A stretch of DNA of 64,000 nt from Clusia tigrina (GCA_920105625.2 OV050033.1:129455821-129519820); one strand, 5' to 3'; shown: positions 14,260 to 26,610, counted from the first letter of the stretch. Translations and numbers: made by a program. The notes: a model not told the origin generated them from the letters alone.

Positions 14260-14865
14260 ATAATCCACTGGATCTGAAATAATTAATTATAATGAATTTG
14301 AAGCCATTTAATTATAATAAATTGGATGCCATTTAATTATGAGTATTTTTAAGCTTCCATAAATCGGAACTGCAATTACACCAAGTCTGTTACTGTTTTC
14401 TGGGTGATGCGGCTGCCCCAACCTACCTACCTACGCCGAGACATGATTCAATTCGGGGCCCAATATTAAAAGACTCTCCTAAATCTTTTCCAAACGGATT
14501 CCTCAGCTTTTTAGCAGTGTGTTTGATTTTATTTATCATCGTCTATAGTCCACTTCGATCGACCCATCTGATCCAATTCGACCAATCTGATCTTTTGTGC
14601 TAACTCCTAAGATAACCATCCATATTAAGGTTCTTTGTAACTTTATGGGGTTCCATGTGCCGGATAGTTTCGGGTGCTACATTAGCAGTCGCCATTTAAA
14701 GACGTCGCTTTATGCAGACTGCAGGCCATTCACAGAGATCTGCACAGAGGTTTCCGCTTCCTGATTGCATAATATGCTGATATCCATGGATGAAATTCCC
14801 CGCTTTTTGAGGTGATACCTGAGTATGCATTGCGCCGTCTGGCGAGCATTCTGAAGTCTTCCCTG
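14260..14865. other. Non-coding, nothing recognised
   Basis: No coding similarity. A short AATTATAATRAATTTGRAGCC-like duplication lies at about 14,285-14,340. Confidence 0.45.
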
Positions 14866-14867
14866 CT

Positions 14868-15150
14868 TATTAAAAGGAGTTTTGTAGATACTTCTCAGTG
14901 TGGTACCAAAAATCTGTTGAGAACACGGAGATTTTACCTGTTTAGCATGAGGAGCTTTCTAGATACTTCTCTGACTGGGACCAAAAATCTGTTGAGGATA
15001 CGGAAGTTTTGCCTATTTATCATGAGGAGCTTTCTAGACACTTTTCTGTGTGCTACCAAAAATTTGATGTGTATTCGAAAGTCCCCCCAGTTTAGTATAA
15101 GGAGCTTTCTAGAGACTTCTCTGTCTGGGAATAAATATCTTAATTATTCC
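14868..15150 (+). repeat. 72-bp tandem repeat with an open frame
   Basis: Almost four units of about 72 bp, each containing AGGAGCTTTCTAGA, CTTCTCTG and a CCAAAAATCTG-like block, are spaced 72-75 bp. Because 72 is a multiple of three, one plus-strand frame (14812-15201) stays open across the array and repeats a 24-residue segment of the form MRSFLDTSLTGTKNLLRI. No known protein is recognised. It is either a minisatellite that happens to be open or a fragment of an internally repetitive protein. Confidence 0.6.
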
Positions 15151-15199
15151 AGTGCGCGGCCAATTTCTGAACAATTCTTTGTAGTCCACCGAATGGTAT

Positions 15200-15680
15200 A
15201 GGGCCTACTAGAGGGCTCATTGCTCCTTTTTTTGATATTAGTCGACTTGTTCGTTGCTTAGGTGTTCGTCATGCCCTGGGTTCCAGTGTAATTCTATTAT
15301 ATTATGATGTACCAGTTCATTGAAAAGCCAGTCTTAATCTCGATCTAAGGCCTGAAACGGCTTGAAATGTATTTGATAGTGACATTATTCCACCACCTTA
15401 TAAAGCTGCTATTCTTGAATTCCACAGGATGTCCCGTTGACGATAACTCTGTTCCTAATACCAGTTGAAGATCAAAGCGAAGTTTTATTACAGCAGAAAC
15501 ATATTGAACATTATCTAATATGCCCATGATTTCTAATGGTACTTGGGTCTTGATGGGAATTCTGAAAGGTGCTTAGGTAGGTTGGTATGGAAAGTAGGTG
15601 TGGACGGTTATTTTCGCAAGCTAGATATGGAAGGTAGGTGTGGAAAGTTATTTTCTTAAGCTTGAGTTATTGAAGAGTAT
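15200..15680. other. Non-coding, nothing recognised
   Basis: No repeat or protein similarity seen. The paired GGTAGGTGTGGA motif near 15,595 and 15,633 is a small local duplication. Confidence 0.4.
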
Positions 15681-17265
15681 ATTCAAAACGGCCGGTAGAA
15701 AATCCTTCGACTGAACCCTCCCCGAGGGTACCGGCTGGTAATATGTCTACAATGGCATGAATTGTCTGATGGTGCTGGATCCAGCATGGTCAGGATGTAG
15801 CGCTCAGTCTTTCATACTCCTTAATAGAATAGCATTGAGAAATACACCTTGACTATGGTTCGAAGGTAAGGGCTGGATCAAGGTGTTACGCAACCCGTGC
15901 TGATGATCTGCCAGGCTAGAGGCCCTGTTAAATAGTCTAGTCGTAAGCGGAGCCTCCGAATAAAAGGCGCCCTTCGGTGGTAATAGCCTAGCTCGGATAT
16001 TGCGGATCTCTGTCCGAGTGGTCTTTATATTCTCCGCAAAAAAAGAATCTTCATGAAAAAACCAACATTAAACCAAAAAATTCCGCAGGACATCACCGCA
16101 ATTCAATTGGCTAATCAGATGGAGCAAAGAATCCTTGATGAGCCAATGCTTAGTGGGGTAAGACCACCCGCTAAGCCCAAATCAAGTGCTGCTGCGGTCA
16201 ATAAACGGAGACCTTCATCAGTGACCAAAACAGCGGTTGGACCTATGGGACCGCCAATGACAGTAGACGTGATGGGTGGTGCAGGAATTCGGAAACTTTC
16301 TTCCGATGATGTGCCATCCACTTCTGCTACTGACAAGGCAAAAATGGGACCAACTCAGCAAACTCCCATCACCACTAAGGAGAGACTGTAAATACTGGGA
16401 GTTAAACTGGGGGGCAAAGGGAGTAATCCATCCCGACCTACCTCGAAGAAAACCTCCAGGATGGCCAAGAAAGGAATCCCTCTTCCTGATCGTGGTCAAG
16501 CTGGGGGTTTGGATGACCCGAGAAGAAAGGAGCTAAGTGGAGCTGGAGTCAGATGGTACCTCATCTCCCTTTCTCACGATTTGCAACAGAGTTGTGAAGG
16601 AATCTGTTGGCACAACATCACAACCGAATGTCAACAAGAACCTGAAGAAAAGGGTTCGAAACACCTTTTCTCCTAATCTTGACCCAGCCAAAAAGAGGAA
16701 GACGACAACACCGTCAGGCCCACCTAGTCGTGGAGGGTCCAAGGCAGCAGGTAGCTACGGTGGCATCCGTCACCAAGGTACCTGTTGTTGCTGCGGACTT
16801 TCCGAACACCATCCTGACTAACAAGGAGCTGACAAGTGTTGAGCAGATGTTGCTTGAGAGGTTGGTTGGAGAGTGGACCAAAGAATTCTCCTTTGATGGT
16901 ATCCAAGCTTGGCTTCCTGAGCATCGACTGCTGTTCGACGGACTCGGTGGAATGGCTGAAAGGGGTCGTGACGCAGCTTTCAGTGAGAGAGGGCGTCAGT
17001 TTGGTCGCTAGAGTGGGAGACAACATCCCACGATCACACACAGTCTTCCTCTTCCTCCCACTTAATAGTGGACAAGAGGCAGCTGTGTCACTTAAATTTC
17101 TCTCTAGCCAAAATGTTGGGCTAAACACCAATTTCTGGATAATATGGTTGTTGTCTGTGGAAATAGATGATGGATCAAGAGCTCGGGATATGCGTTGAAC
17201 TACCGTTTTAGCAAAATCAAAGTCGGTTGTTCCAAACGTACTCAAGAAAATCCCAAGGCAGAGGA

Positions 17266-19333
17266 GGTTAGGTTAGGTTAGGTTGTGAAGGCGTGTGCGG
17301 ATAGGAAGTATCCGCACATCCACTTGGAGACATATATGTCCATTGTGACTGCCTTAAAAAAAAATGCCAGGAGGAAGCATACTCGTCCTTACCCTCGGTC
17401 TCCATAAACATTGGAAGTTCCATCCCTATTAAACCATTTGGTTTTCCAGATGAAAGTGAGAAGATCCGATAAATCTACCTTTGTTATCTCTGTCAAACTT
17501 GTGAAGAAGCGCGACCCCAAACATTGAAGTCGTTTCAACTGTAGTCTCGGACATTGACATAAAAAGTGATGAATCGACTCTGTCTCTTCCTCATCATGGC
17601 AACTCCTACATAGCCCGCTCGACGGCATACGCCAATGTTGAAGCATTGGTGCGATAGCACAATGCACCGTAATGACCCCCGTAAGCACCCTTACTGCAGG
17701 TTTGTTGAGCCCTAAGAGAACCTTCTTTCTCTTCATTTGTAACCTAGGCCATAAGGCCCTTGAAACTTCACAGTCGTCCCGATTAGTCCATAAGTTATTT
17801 GTCACTGCAATAGTGAATTCATCTACGTTCCTAAACAGTTCGCATATCGGGATTTGTATTGAGGTATCTGCTGCGTTAATGTCCAATTCAGAGCCTCTTC
17901 TGGCCATCTCGTCCGCTAATTCATTCCCTTCTATATCGCTGTGTCCGGGAACCCAGCAAAGTGAGACCTTGTGGGGTCCAATGTTCAGTAGTGAGGTACG
18001 ACATTTCATTACCAGCTTCGATTTAACTGTCTTGGATTCTATTGCCTTAAGCGCCGCCTGACTATCCACAAAGATAGTGATATTCGAAGGTCGAATTGTA
18101 CTACTTTGTATTAGTCCGGCTGCTTTCTCAATTGCATAGACTTCGGCCTGAAAGACGCTGCATGCGTCAGGCAGCCGATATGACTGTCTTGCCTGGAAGC
18201 CTTCCGAGAAGACACCCGCCCCCGTTCCACCCTCCATCTTTGAGCCGTCAGTGTAGATGGTAATGTCAGAATTACGCGTCACAGAGCCTGACTCACAGTC
18301 TTCCCTGGTTGGATAGAGAGTTGGAATTGTAGCTTCAAAGTCCATAGTAGAAGTCATGTAGTCTGTAGTCGTTTCTAAATCGGCCGTAACTAACATTTGA
18401 CCCTTCCATCTTATTTCGCTCAAAATTGTACAGTGTCCATAGTTGGCAGATTTCCACGTGTTGCACTCCCTTAGTCTGAGAGCACACTTGGCGGCACAGC
18501 CCTGAATGAACACTCCTAGCGGTAAGAGGCGAAATAATATGTTTAAGCCTTCTTGAGGCGCGCTGCTTACAGCCCCTGAGATTCCCAGGCTAGCAAGTCT
18601 TTGTACTTTTTCAATACGGTTTCGATTACATTTCCTTTCCGACGCCTTCCACCAGACGATGGACCCGTAGGTAAAAATTGGTCTTATGATTGTGGTGTAC
18701 ATCCCATACACGATGTACGGTGACAGTCCCCATTTTTTCCCAAAGATCCTTTTACAGGTATAGTTTGCAGCCAAACCCTTCTTTCTTCTCTGCTCAATAT
18801 TCCTTCTCCCATTTAACTTGGAGTCCAGAATGATACCCAAGTATCTTGCTTCTGAAGAGAGATTCAATGTTACCCTACCTAACTTTGGCAAAGAGAACTC
18901 AGGGGTTTTTGTTTTCCTGGTGAACAAAACTAGCTTCGTCTTAGTAGGGTTAACTCCTAAGCCGTGGCGCTCAGCCCATCCGGAAATCTCGCCCAGTGGT
19001 GATTCCATGATTTCGCTAATCGTTGACAAGAACTTGCCCGGGATTAGTATGGCAACATCATCAGCGTAGGCTACAATTTTTGTTCTCTTTGCTTTGAAGC
19101 TTTCTAAGATCTCATTTACTACTAGAAGCCATAGCAGAGGTGATAGCACTCCCCCCTGCGGCGTGCCCCTTGTAGTCCTCCTACTGACCGAGGCCGCCCC
19201 AATAGTGGCGTTAATAACCCTGCTTACTAGCATTGTGTTAATCCATGTCACTATGACTTCCTTCACTCCGTGATCTCTCAGCACCTTACAGATCGCCTCT
19301 GTATTTACATTGTTGAAGGCCCCCCCTCAATGT
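17266..19333 (-). mobile_element. Nested, 5'-truncated LOA-like LINE
   Basis: A minus-strand LINE inserted into ORF1 of the older element. The 13-bp sequence CCAAGGCAGAGGA occurs exactly at 17253-17265 and 19334-19346, immediately outside both ends, a clear target-site duplication. The sense 3' end is the pentamer tail CCTAACCTAACCTAACC (17266-17282). The 5' end is truncated within RT motif A; the sequence at the break reads as the codons for D-I-E with GGAC shared with the target, suggesting microhomology at the junction. It is about 2.07 kb long and younger than its host. Confidence 0.92.
17389..19326 (-). pseudogene. 5'-truncated LOA-like ORF2, uninterrupted (RT-RNase H-zinc finger)
   Basis: More than 640 codons are open, the longest frame in the window. 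There is no initiator: the frame enters at the truncation (GAFNNVNTEAICKV), where two extra G in a G7 run shift it off the motif A aspartate. Numbering from L-R-D-H-G: TPQGGVLSP at 41-49, YADD at 73-76, thumb RPIFTYGSIVWW about 201-212. RNase H spans about 340-465 with D346, E381, D407 and D458 all present and WVPGHSDIEGNELAD intact. The finger is CRSC...HHFLCQC at about 559-578. The lack of stops or shifts after the junction points to a recent insertion of an active lineage. It cannot be mobile itself. Confidence 0.88.
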
Positions 19334-19581
19334 CCAAGGCAGAGGAAGTAGATGAGACAAACATCCCACCTCTGTCAAAGGTAATTACGAGTAGTAGCCT
19401 ACCCCAGGTGAGGCTGAACCGAAGACTGTGGCCCCGGAAATCTCTTCCAGGGCTCCCAGTGTTAAGATAGGGGCTAAGGCCGCATACTGCCCTTCAATGG
19501 TACACAGTCTGGAGGATATCTCTATGGACGAGGAGGACGAAGATGGGATTAGCACCATCCCGTCACAACCTGTTCCATAAG

Positions 19582-22500
19582 ATGACGAGATTGAAAGTGG
19601 CTCAGGCAAACATTCATCATGCCAGAGCAGCCTCGGCTGTCATCTGGATGGTGTTTGCCAAGAACAACATGGGGCTGACCCTCATTCAAGAGACATGGTG
19701 GTACAAAGGTCAAATTAGGGGCCTTTCTAGTAAGTTTACAAAGGTAATATGGGATGCCAAGGCTGACATTCCCCGCACCTGTATCCTGATTAGAAATGAT
19801 ATTAACTACTTTTGTCTTTCAGAATTCATGTCGCGAGATCTCACACCCATCATGGTAAAGTATATAGATGATGGGGTCTCTCGCGATATAGTCGTTGCAT
19901 CGGCCTACTTTCCGGGAGTTATGAATGACATCCTGGAAGAAGTCTATAAGCTGGCGAGGTATTGCCTATCCAAAAGGATTCCACTATTGGTGGGCTGTGC
20001 CTCAAACGCACACAATACCATTTGGGGTAGCAGTGACACCAATAAACGGGGTGAGTCAGTTCTAGAATTTTTATTATCACTTAATTTATATATATTAAAT
20101 AAGGGGAACACACCCACTTTTAGAAATGTAATTAGGGAGGAGGTTCTTGATTTGACTTTCTTTATTCCAGGGCTAACTGATATTGTTAACAATTTTGGAC
20201 GAACCCTCTCTGTCGGAACACAGTATAATTGTGTTCGATATAGGAGGTATCGTCACAAAAACGGTAGTTTTTAGAAATCCTAGGTATACTAACTGGAAAT
20301 TCTTCGATAGTTCAGTGCATTCACTACTCTCATCCTCAAACATCCAAGGAATATATAAAAATCCGGCGGAGCTAGAGAAGGGTGTCAATGAGCTGAATGA
20401 AATTATTTCCGAATCCTTTGTTTCATCTTGTCCTCTAAGAACAAAGAAAAACAGCAGGAATGTTCCTTGGTGGAACTCTAGTCTGTCTACTAGACGTACT
20501 AAGGTGCGTAAGCTATTCAATCTAGCTAAGCGTACTGGGGACTGGGAAGAATATAAAAAAGAGTTAACGATCTATAACAAAGAGATCAGAGTAGCTTTAG
20601 ATCCTTTTGTGAAAGTGTAGAATCGACCCCTGAAGTAACACGACTCCATAGAGTTCTTGCGAAAAACAAAGTCGACTTAAAGCTGGCATTGAAATCTGAG
20701 GATGGGACGTTCACGGCAAATGAAGAGGATCGCACTCTCCTTTTGCTGCGTGTGCACTTTCCTGGGAGCTCGATCCAGTTACCGCCATCTTTGCAGATGG
20801 ATGCTCTTCCTAGAAGAGCAACCAAGATTGGCTGGAAGGTGGCCAAAGAAATTATAACTACTGAGAGGTTGAGATGGGCCATCAGCCCTTTCCAGCCATA
20901 TAAATCACCGGGTGCGGATGGTATTTTCCCGATCCTTCTCCAAAGGAGTGGTGAGGCACTGATTCCGCGCCTGGTAAATATCACTAGGGCAAGTCTTGCT
21001 TTTGGGTACATACAGGAAGCGTGGCGCACAGCTAAAGTGGTATTTATACCCAAGGTAGGCAAGAAGGATATGGCCCATCTGAAATCCTTCAAGCCTATCA
21101 GTTTGACATCCTTTGTACTAAAAGCAATGGAGAAAATAGCTAATATACATCTCCTTGAGACCGTATTGAAAAGGGAGCCTTTACATCCTTGTCAGTTTGC
21201 ATATATTGCGGGAAAATCTACTGAAACCGCAGTATACTATCTGACTGATTTTATTCAGGCAGCACTGGATAAAAAAGAAATAGCACTTTGTGTATTTCTC
21301 GATATTGAGGGGGCTTTTGACAACACTCCTCACGAATATGTGATTAGGGCTCTTAGCAATAGAGGTATAGATAATACCACTTCCAATAGGATACGAGCTT
21401 TAGTCAACAGTAGACTGACTGAAGCTGAAGCAGGTAACAAAACTGTTAAAGTCAAAGTCAATAAAGGATGTCCGCATGATGGGGTATTATCACCCATTTT
21501 GTGGAGCATAGTAGTTGATGATCTTCTGGTAAAACTCATAAATCTAGGCATACCATGTCAAGGATATGCGGACGATATTGTGATAATAGCTAGAGGAAAA
21601 TCTGAATCCACTCTTTGTGATATTATCCAGAGGGGCTTATTAGCAGCTAGTGAATGGTGCAGGGGAACAGGATTGAAAATCAATGCCTCAAAGACCACCA
21701 TTGTGCCGTTCACTAGAAAAAGATCTCTACCATATATGAAACCTATTCTTCTAAATGGTACACAGGTCGATATTAGCTCTAAGACCAAATACCTCGGAGT
21801 CATTTTCGACAAAAAGTTATTGTGGAAGGCTCATCTGAGAGCAACCACCAAGAGGGCTACAGCTTCCATAATGATATGTAGACGGCTTGCTGGCAAATCT
21901 TGGGGATGTAACCCAAAAATCGTTCGCTGGATGTATACCATGATAGTGAGACCAATCATCACCTATGATTCGGTAGCCTGGTCAAATAGAGTCAGACTTA
22001 AGACAGCGAAATCTGCATTAAGTAAAGTACAACGCCTTGCATGCCTGGAGCTGTCCAACGGCAGCAATGGAAGTTATACTAGATCTAACACCCTTACATC
22101 TAGTAATTCAAGACTCTGCTAGGAAATCTCTTACCAGAATACAAGAAATTTTCTTGAGAGAATCAAATTACACCCAAAATATATGGGGTAACAATTCAGC
22201 TCAAGAATATGGTATACTAAAATCTCACAAGGATTTTATGCCAAGAAAATTCAATTTTGCGCACAAATACAGTGCAATGATGAGTTGAAAAAAATAATGG
22301 AAAGGTCTAACTGAGACGTATAAAATTAGAGAAATATCCCTCTTATGGTATACTGACGGTTCTAAGACAATGGAAACTGGGAACCAATGGGTTCTTTTCC
22401 AAGCATTTTTCAAACGGAAATTCACGCTATTGAAAGATGTGCCCAGATCAACATTGACGGGAACTATCGGGGGAAAAGCATCGTGAAACTATCTGATAGT

Positions 22501-23115
22501 CAAGCAGCGCTCAAGAGTCTGAGCTCACCCTTAGAGAGGTCTAAACTTGTGTGGGACTGTATTGGGAAGCTAAACTCCCTAGGCAGTATGAACAAGTTAT
22601 CTCTAATGTGGGTACCAGGCCACATAGGAGTAGAGGGAAATGAGAAGGCTGATAGCTTAGCTAGGAAGGCTGCGGCCTCTCCTTTCAACGACCCTGAACC
22701 CTTCTGTGGACATCAATACCATTGGAGGTCTGCTGAAGAAGTGTACAGGTGCAAAAAGAAGTCAAACCTGGAAAATTCTTCCGGGATTAAGACAGTCCAA
22801 ATCTCTTCTGGGAGATTTTAATCCTAAAAGAGCTAAGGACTTAATAAATATGCCTCGGAGGAAATTAAGAATCATCACGGGCATTTTAAGCGGACATTGT
22901 AGACTCAACTATCATATGAACAAGTTGGGTATATCTTCAGATGCCATCTGTCGATTCTGTGGAGAAAGTGATCATAGAATGCACCTGATCACAGACTGCG
23001 GACCAGTGGCACATAATAGACTCAGGTGCTCTTAGATATGAGCAAGATCCATCAACTTGATTCCACTAAAATATATGAATTCCTGTCGAAAATTAACCTC
23101 ACAGATGATTTATAG
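19582..23115 (+). pseudogene. LOA-like ORF2 (EN-RT-RNase H-zinc finger), frameshifted
   Basis: From ATG 19582: endonuclease with VAQANIHHARAAS, QETWW, IWGSS and SLSEHS (the usual aspartate before the catalytic histidine is glutamate). Shifts occur near 20,215 and 20,620. The RT (about 20,689-22,060) has KSPGADGIFPILL, LKSFKPISLTSF, FLDIEGAFDNTPH, CPHDGVLSP (normally PQGG) and YADDIVI with both aspartates. After shifts near 22,060 and 22,390 the RNase H shows YTDGSK, QTEIHAIE, LSDSQAAL and GNEKADSLA. Another shift near 22,800 leads to the finger CRFCGESDHRMHLITDC. The last codons LTDDL precede TAG 23113-23115, the same ending as the fragment at 45.6 kb. Confidence 0.85.
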
Positions 23116-23216
23116 ATCAGACTATCCTCATCTTTCAAATATATAGGGGCACCACAATATATCTTTCAGGTCGCAGTATATAACACCCTTAACTATATCG
23201 ATCTATCTATCTATAT

Positions 23217-23830
23217 TTAAAAGCCTTTCAAGTATGAAACGAAATGTCATTTGGAAATGGGAAGATCCGAAAAAGACACCTGGAACGTCCACGAATATTA
23301 TTACTGTACATAATGGTTGCCCCAGGACGATATATTGGCTCATCTTAATTTAAAACTTTTCATCACTCATGCCCGCAAAGGAGGTATTACGGAAGGTCTG
23401 TTCATGGCTTACCTATGGTGTCAATACCAATTTTTGGTGATCAGCGTAGCAATGGGGAGAAAATGGTGGCTGACGGCTACGGTCAGCAGGTGGACTTGCA
23501 ACTTATTGAAACTGATCTTAAATGGGAGATAATGGAAGTGCTCATCAATCCGAAGTATGCCCACAATGTGAAAGAGATTTTCATATTGTATCGGGACCGA
23601 CCCACGACTGTGAAAGAGAATATTATCTTCTATTGTCTGGAGTGTGTACTTTGACACCATGGCACAGCTGACCATGCAGGGCGGTCTAGGTCTGAATTGC
23701 TTCTTTGTGACACCGCTTAAAATACAAGTCCCATTTTGCCGCTTTTGGAGCTTATGATGAAGCCATTTGTGATACCTATTTTTGTGCTCATTATGCCCCC
23801 CAGAGAGTCCAGGAAGAAGTCGCTTGGGGA
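23217..23830 (+). pseudogene. UDP-glycosyltransferase (UGT) fragment
   Basis: UGTs transfer a sugar from a UDP donor to small lipophilic acceptors in the ER lumen. The C-terminal donor-binding half is readable in shifted frames: FKSLSSMKRNVIWKWEDPKK from 23,217, then after a shift WLPQDDILAHLNLKLFITHA and KGGITEG, then after another shift VSIPIFGDQRSNGEKMVADG (23,418 on), NPKYAHNVKEI and LYRDRPTTVKENI. A stop at 23,653 is followed by HHGTADHAG and a hydrophobic, then basic tail near 23,740-23,825 that fits the membrane anchor and cytosolic tail. The N-terminal half is absent. It begins directly at the (ATCT)n tail of the preceding LINE. Confidence 0.85.
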
Positions 23831-26480
23831 AGTATGTGTCCTTCTTTGAACTAAGCTGGACACATGCAGATCAGCTGTTCGATCTTCTGCTCTTGTAAAC
23901 TGCATATTATGAGCAATTCGTATGACTTAGCAATGATTTATTTTTCCAGATGATTCAGACTCTGGTCGCTTGCGAATTGCAATTTCCTCCAAATATATTT
24001 ATATATATATTTTTTGTTAATTTTTAATATAACTAATAAACTGTAATTAAAATGTGCAATCTAAAAAATTCTTCATTCTAAACCGTTAGGTCTTCAGGCC
24101 GAAGACTTTACTTGCTTCATTGTCCTCATCCTTAATATGTTGGTTTGACTGTTATATGGAAAATTTCATTGAATATATCCAGAATATTCATTATACCCTT
24201 TGTCTTTTAAAAGGGAAAAAGCTAATAAGTTATTCCTTCATTTTGGCAGCTTCTTCTATTCCACTTGAGAATCAGTCCATATATTCAAAGAGTAGGTAAA
24301 ACAATCAGATTTTTTTCCTCATATACACACGCATTTTATGTTAATTTGGTAGTAAAGGACTTCAATGGAGGGAAATCTGTGGGATCCTGAAGAGTGGTAT
24401 AAGATATTTTGGTATCCGCTGCTTAAAATTTTTACTTTCTACCCATTTTCGCCAGAAGGTATTTATTTGCTCACAAGTTTTGTGATTTGAAGCGAAAAAT
24501 TAATCATTATGACTTGCAGGTGACAAACAAACTAAATCTATATTTTAGGAATCTTCCTCTGAGATTGTGACATCATTAATCGCCTAAGAGAGGAGCTTCA
24601 AGTGACGAACAATCGTTATTTTAGGAATCTTCCTAGGAGATTGTGAGATCTACGGTGAGAGAACTTTGCAGAGACGAACATAGGGAATATGTATTTCCTC
24701 TGCAACTACCAGCACTCTTCTCTTATATATAATGTTGTTGATATAAATGAATGTCTCCTATACTACGTACCTATACTCCTCCTTTGATCATCTTCATTCT
24801 CTTCTTTTTTGTACAAAGGATACATCTTCGAAAGAGTTACGTACCCTCAAGGCCTGAGGACACTTAAGTCACCACCCTAACTATCGCAGCTAAGCAACAA
24901 TGGTCGGATATCGGGTTAAGAAGAGTACGGAAGTAGATTATCGCATAGGGAGCAATCATCATATTTCCTTGCCTCAGCCCATTTTTGGGACCTTTAAACC
25001 TGTGATCTGGGGATCAAGGCACGTGCCCGTCGCGGGTCCTTTTGTTGTAGCTTTCCGGTGTCATTGACTCGCTCAGATGGCCGCTGGGATCGAATGACTG
25101 ACATATAATTGTATTATATGCCAGTGCGTGGTGCTCTGCGTCGAGTTCGTTGCACTCCGATTTTCTCTTGGCTGCTCAGCAATATTTCTGTTTAATCTCA
25201 AAAGGTTGTACTTGCGGCTGTTGTGTTCACCTGCATCGGTGGCTGCTGGCTTCCAAATAGGTGATTGCTGGTTTCGAAATAGGGGTGTTGCTGATCCACA
25301 CCAGCTGTCGAGAAAAGAGACCGAGTGCCTTGCTGCTGTCGCTTTTATAAGATAGTCGCAAATGTTGTTGTATGTGTTCCGTGTTTCGACCTTGGGCTTA
25401 GACGTCGCCCAAAGACAAAGCGCAGACGCACCAACAAATACATGAGTCAATAATAATCTTGAGATTTCCTTGAAGGTGATCCATTCTTGCCAAATCCTTA
25501 CAATTTATTTTTGTCCTGTTTATTTGTAGGTTTACAGATTGTTGTTGTGATTACTATCTTTAGTTTCTATTGTTGCAACTTTTCTCTGGATGTTGCTTTA
25601 TACTTTGTACTTCCATGTTAGCTACTTGCCGGACCATTTGGTCGCATCTTCTTAGTTTCTACTTGCGGTGATCTTTGCTATATTTGTTGTAGCTCATTAT
25701 TGTTCTTTTCTTGTATAATGCAGTTATTGGTAATTATATATTTTATGTGGACAGTGGCGTGGTATTTTGTTGTTGTGGAAACCTATTTCGCAACCAGTGG
25801 TGGAATATTTATTTTTTATGTGGAACTGGTGGTTGCTTTTCGTCACAGCCACGTGTTGGTAGTATATGGAAAGCAGTGGTGAGATAAATTTGTAGCGGAT
25901 AAATTCATGACAATTTTCCTCCTCCTCGTACATAAGTGGGAATGTGTAAAAAGCAGAATTCCAAGGAAAGGTCACCAAACTATATAAAAATAACCATATT
26001 ACAAGGATGCTTTTATCAAAGAACCTTTGTTACTGGCAGTTGCATCTTCAATTCATAGAAGCATAATTTTGTTTGAAAGATCAAATAAGATCGAGCAGAG
26101 ATTAGAAAATAATTACAGAGTAGCACTAAAATTTAGCTTTAATATGGTTATCTAATCCAATAGTTCGATCACTGGATTGTAGCAAGTAATTCATAAACAC
26201 TTATCTGGTAATCAACTAATAGAGTAATTTAAGTGAAGCTTTCGGTTGCAGGTTGGAATTCTACCCAGGCCATGGTTTCGAAATACTCCTTCCTAAGTCT
26301 TTTTCTCCATAAAGGTCTCAGTTGCTACTACTCAAAATAACAACATTTTCTCTTTATATGATTTTTGCTTTGTTTAAGCATTTTTAATTATTGCATCTCC
26401 TTTTTATTCATTTTAGTTGCTTTTGATGTCATTCCAACATATGCCAGAAGGAAGCGCATTGGAGTAAAAGCGATAGCACC
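23831..26480. other. Non-coding, nothing firmly recognised
   Basis: No protein family recognised. The minus strand of 25,020-25,460 has a TATAAAAGCG box near 25,345 and GC-rich, repetitive-element-like sequence downstream, so an LTR fragment is possible but ends and duplications were not found. A plus-strand frame ending in the minisatellite unit at 26,485 (VAFDVIPTYARRKRIG...) follows a good acceptor-like TTCATTTTAG at about 26,415; it is not identifiable. Confidence 0.35.
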
Positions 26481-26610
26481 ATTCAATATAATGTTACTCG
26501 CTGCTATATTGAATATGTTTTTTTTTATTTTTTTATTGTGTCGGAACAATCTAGTAAGCGCAGCACTCAGACAGAGTATATATCCATTGTACTGCACTTA
26601 AGGTTCCCTT

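Larger units (their letters stand above)
16053..19580 (+). pseudogene. LOA-like ORF1, frameshifted and interrupted
   Basis: Segments in different frames make one low-complexity, basic ORF1: the first 112 codons (16053-16391), a lysine/arginine-rich middle around 16,620-16,760 (VRNTFSPNLDPAKKRKTTTP), and a C-terminal region with ARVGDNIPRSHTVFLFLPL and LKFLSSQNVGLNTNFW. That last block resembles the DUF4780-type domain also visible in the LINE ORF1 at 30,262-31,476. The reading then continues after the nested insertion at 19334 (KAEEVDETNIPPLSK) and ends in an acidic tail (SMDEEDEDG) at TAA 19578-19580. The ORF2 ATG follows after one base. No zinc knuckles are present, unlike jockey-type ORF1. 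Confidence 0.7.
15690..23216 (+). mobile_element. LOA-like non-LTR retrotransposon, split by a nested LINE
   Basis: Plus-strand LINE with a 5' UTR from roughly 15,690, ORF1 (16053-17265 resuming at 19334-19580), ORF2 (19582-23115) and a short 3' UTR ending in (ATCT)n at about 23,200-23,214. ORF2 holds endonuclease, RT, RNase H and a C-terminal CCHC finger, an order seen in LOA and related I-group clades. Removing the insertion at 17266-19333 and one copy of its duplication restores one continuous element of about 5.4 kb. The 5' boundary is uncertain. Numerous frameshifts show it is inactive. Clade name is inferred. Confidence 0.8.

Noticed and set aside
17266..17282. Interstitial telomeric (TTAGG)n repeat
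   Set aside because: Only about three units, and it is bounded by the TSD and the LINE 3' UTR, so it is the element's own tail.
25020..25460. Solo LTR on the minus strand
   Set aside because: A TATAAAAG box and GC-rich downstream sequence are suggestive, but no ends, poly(A) signal or duplication were found.
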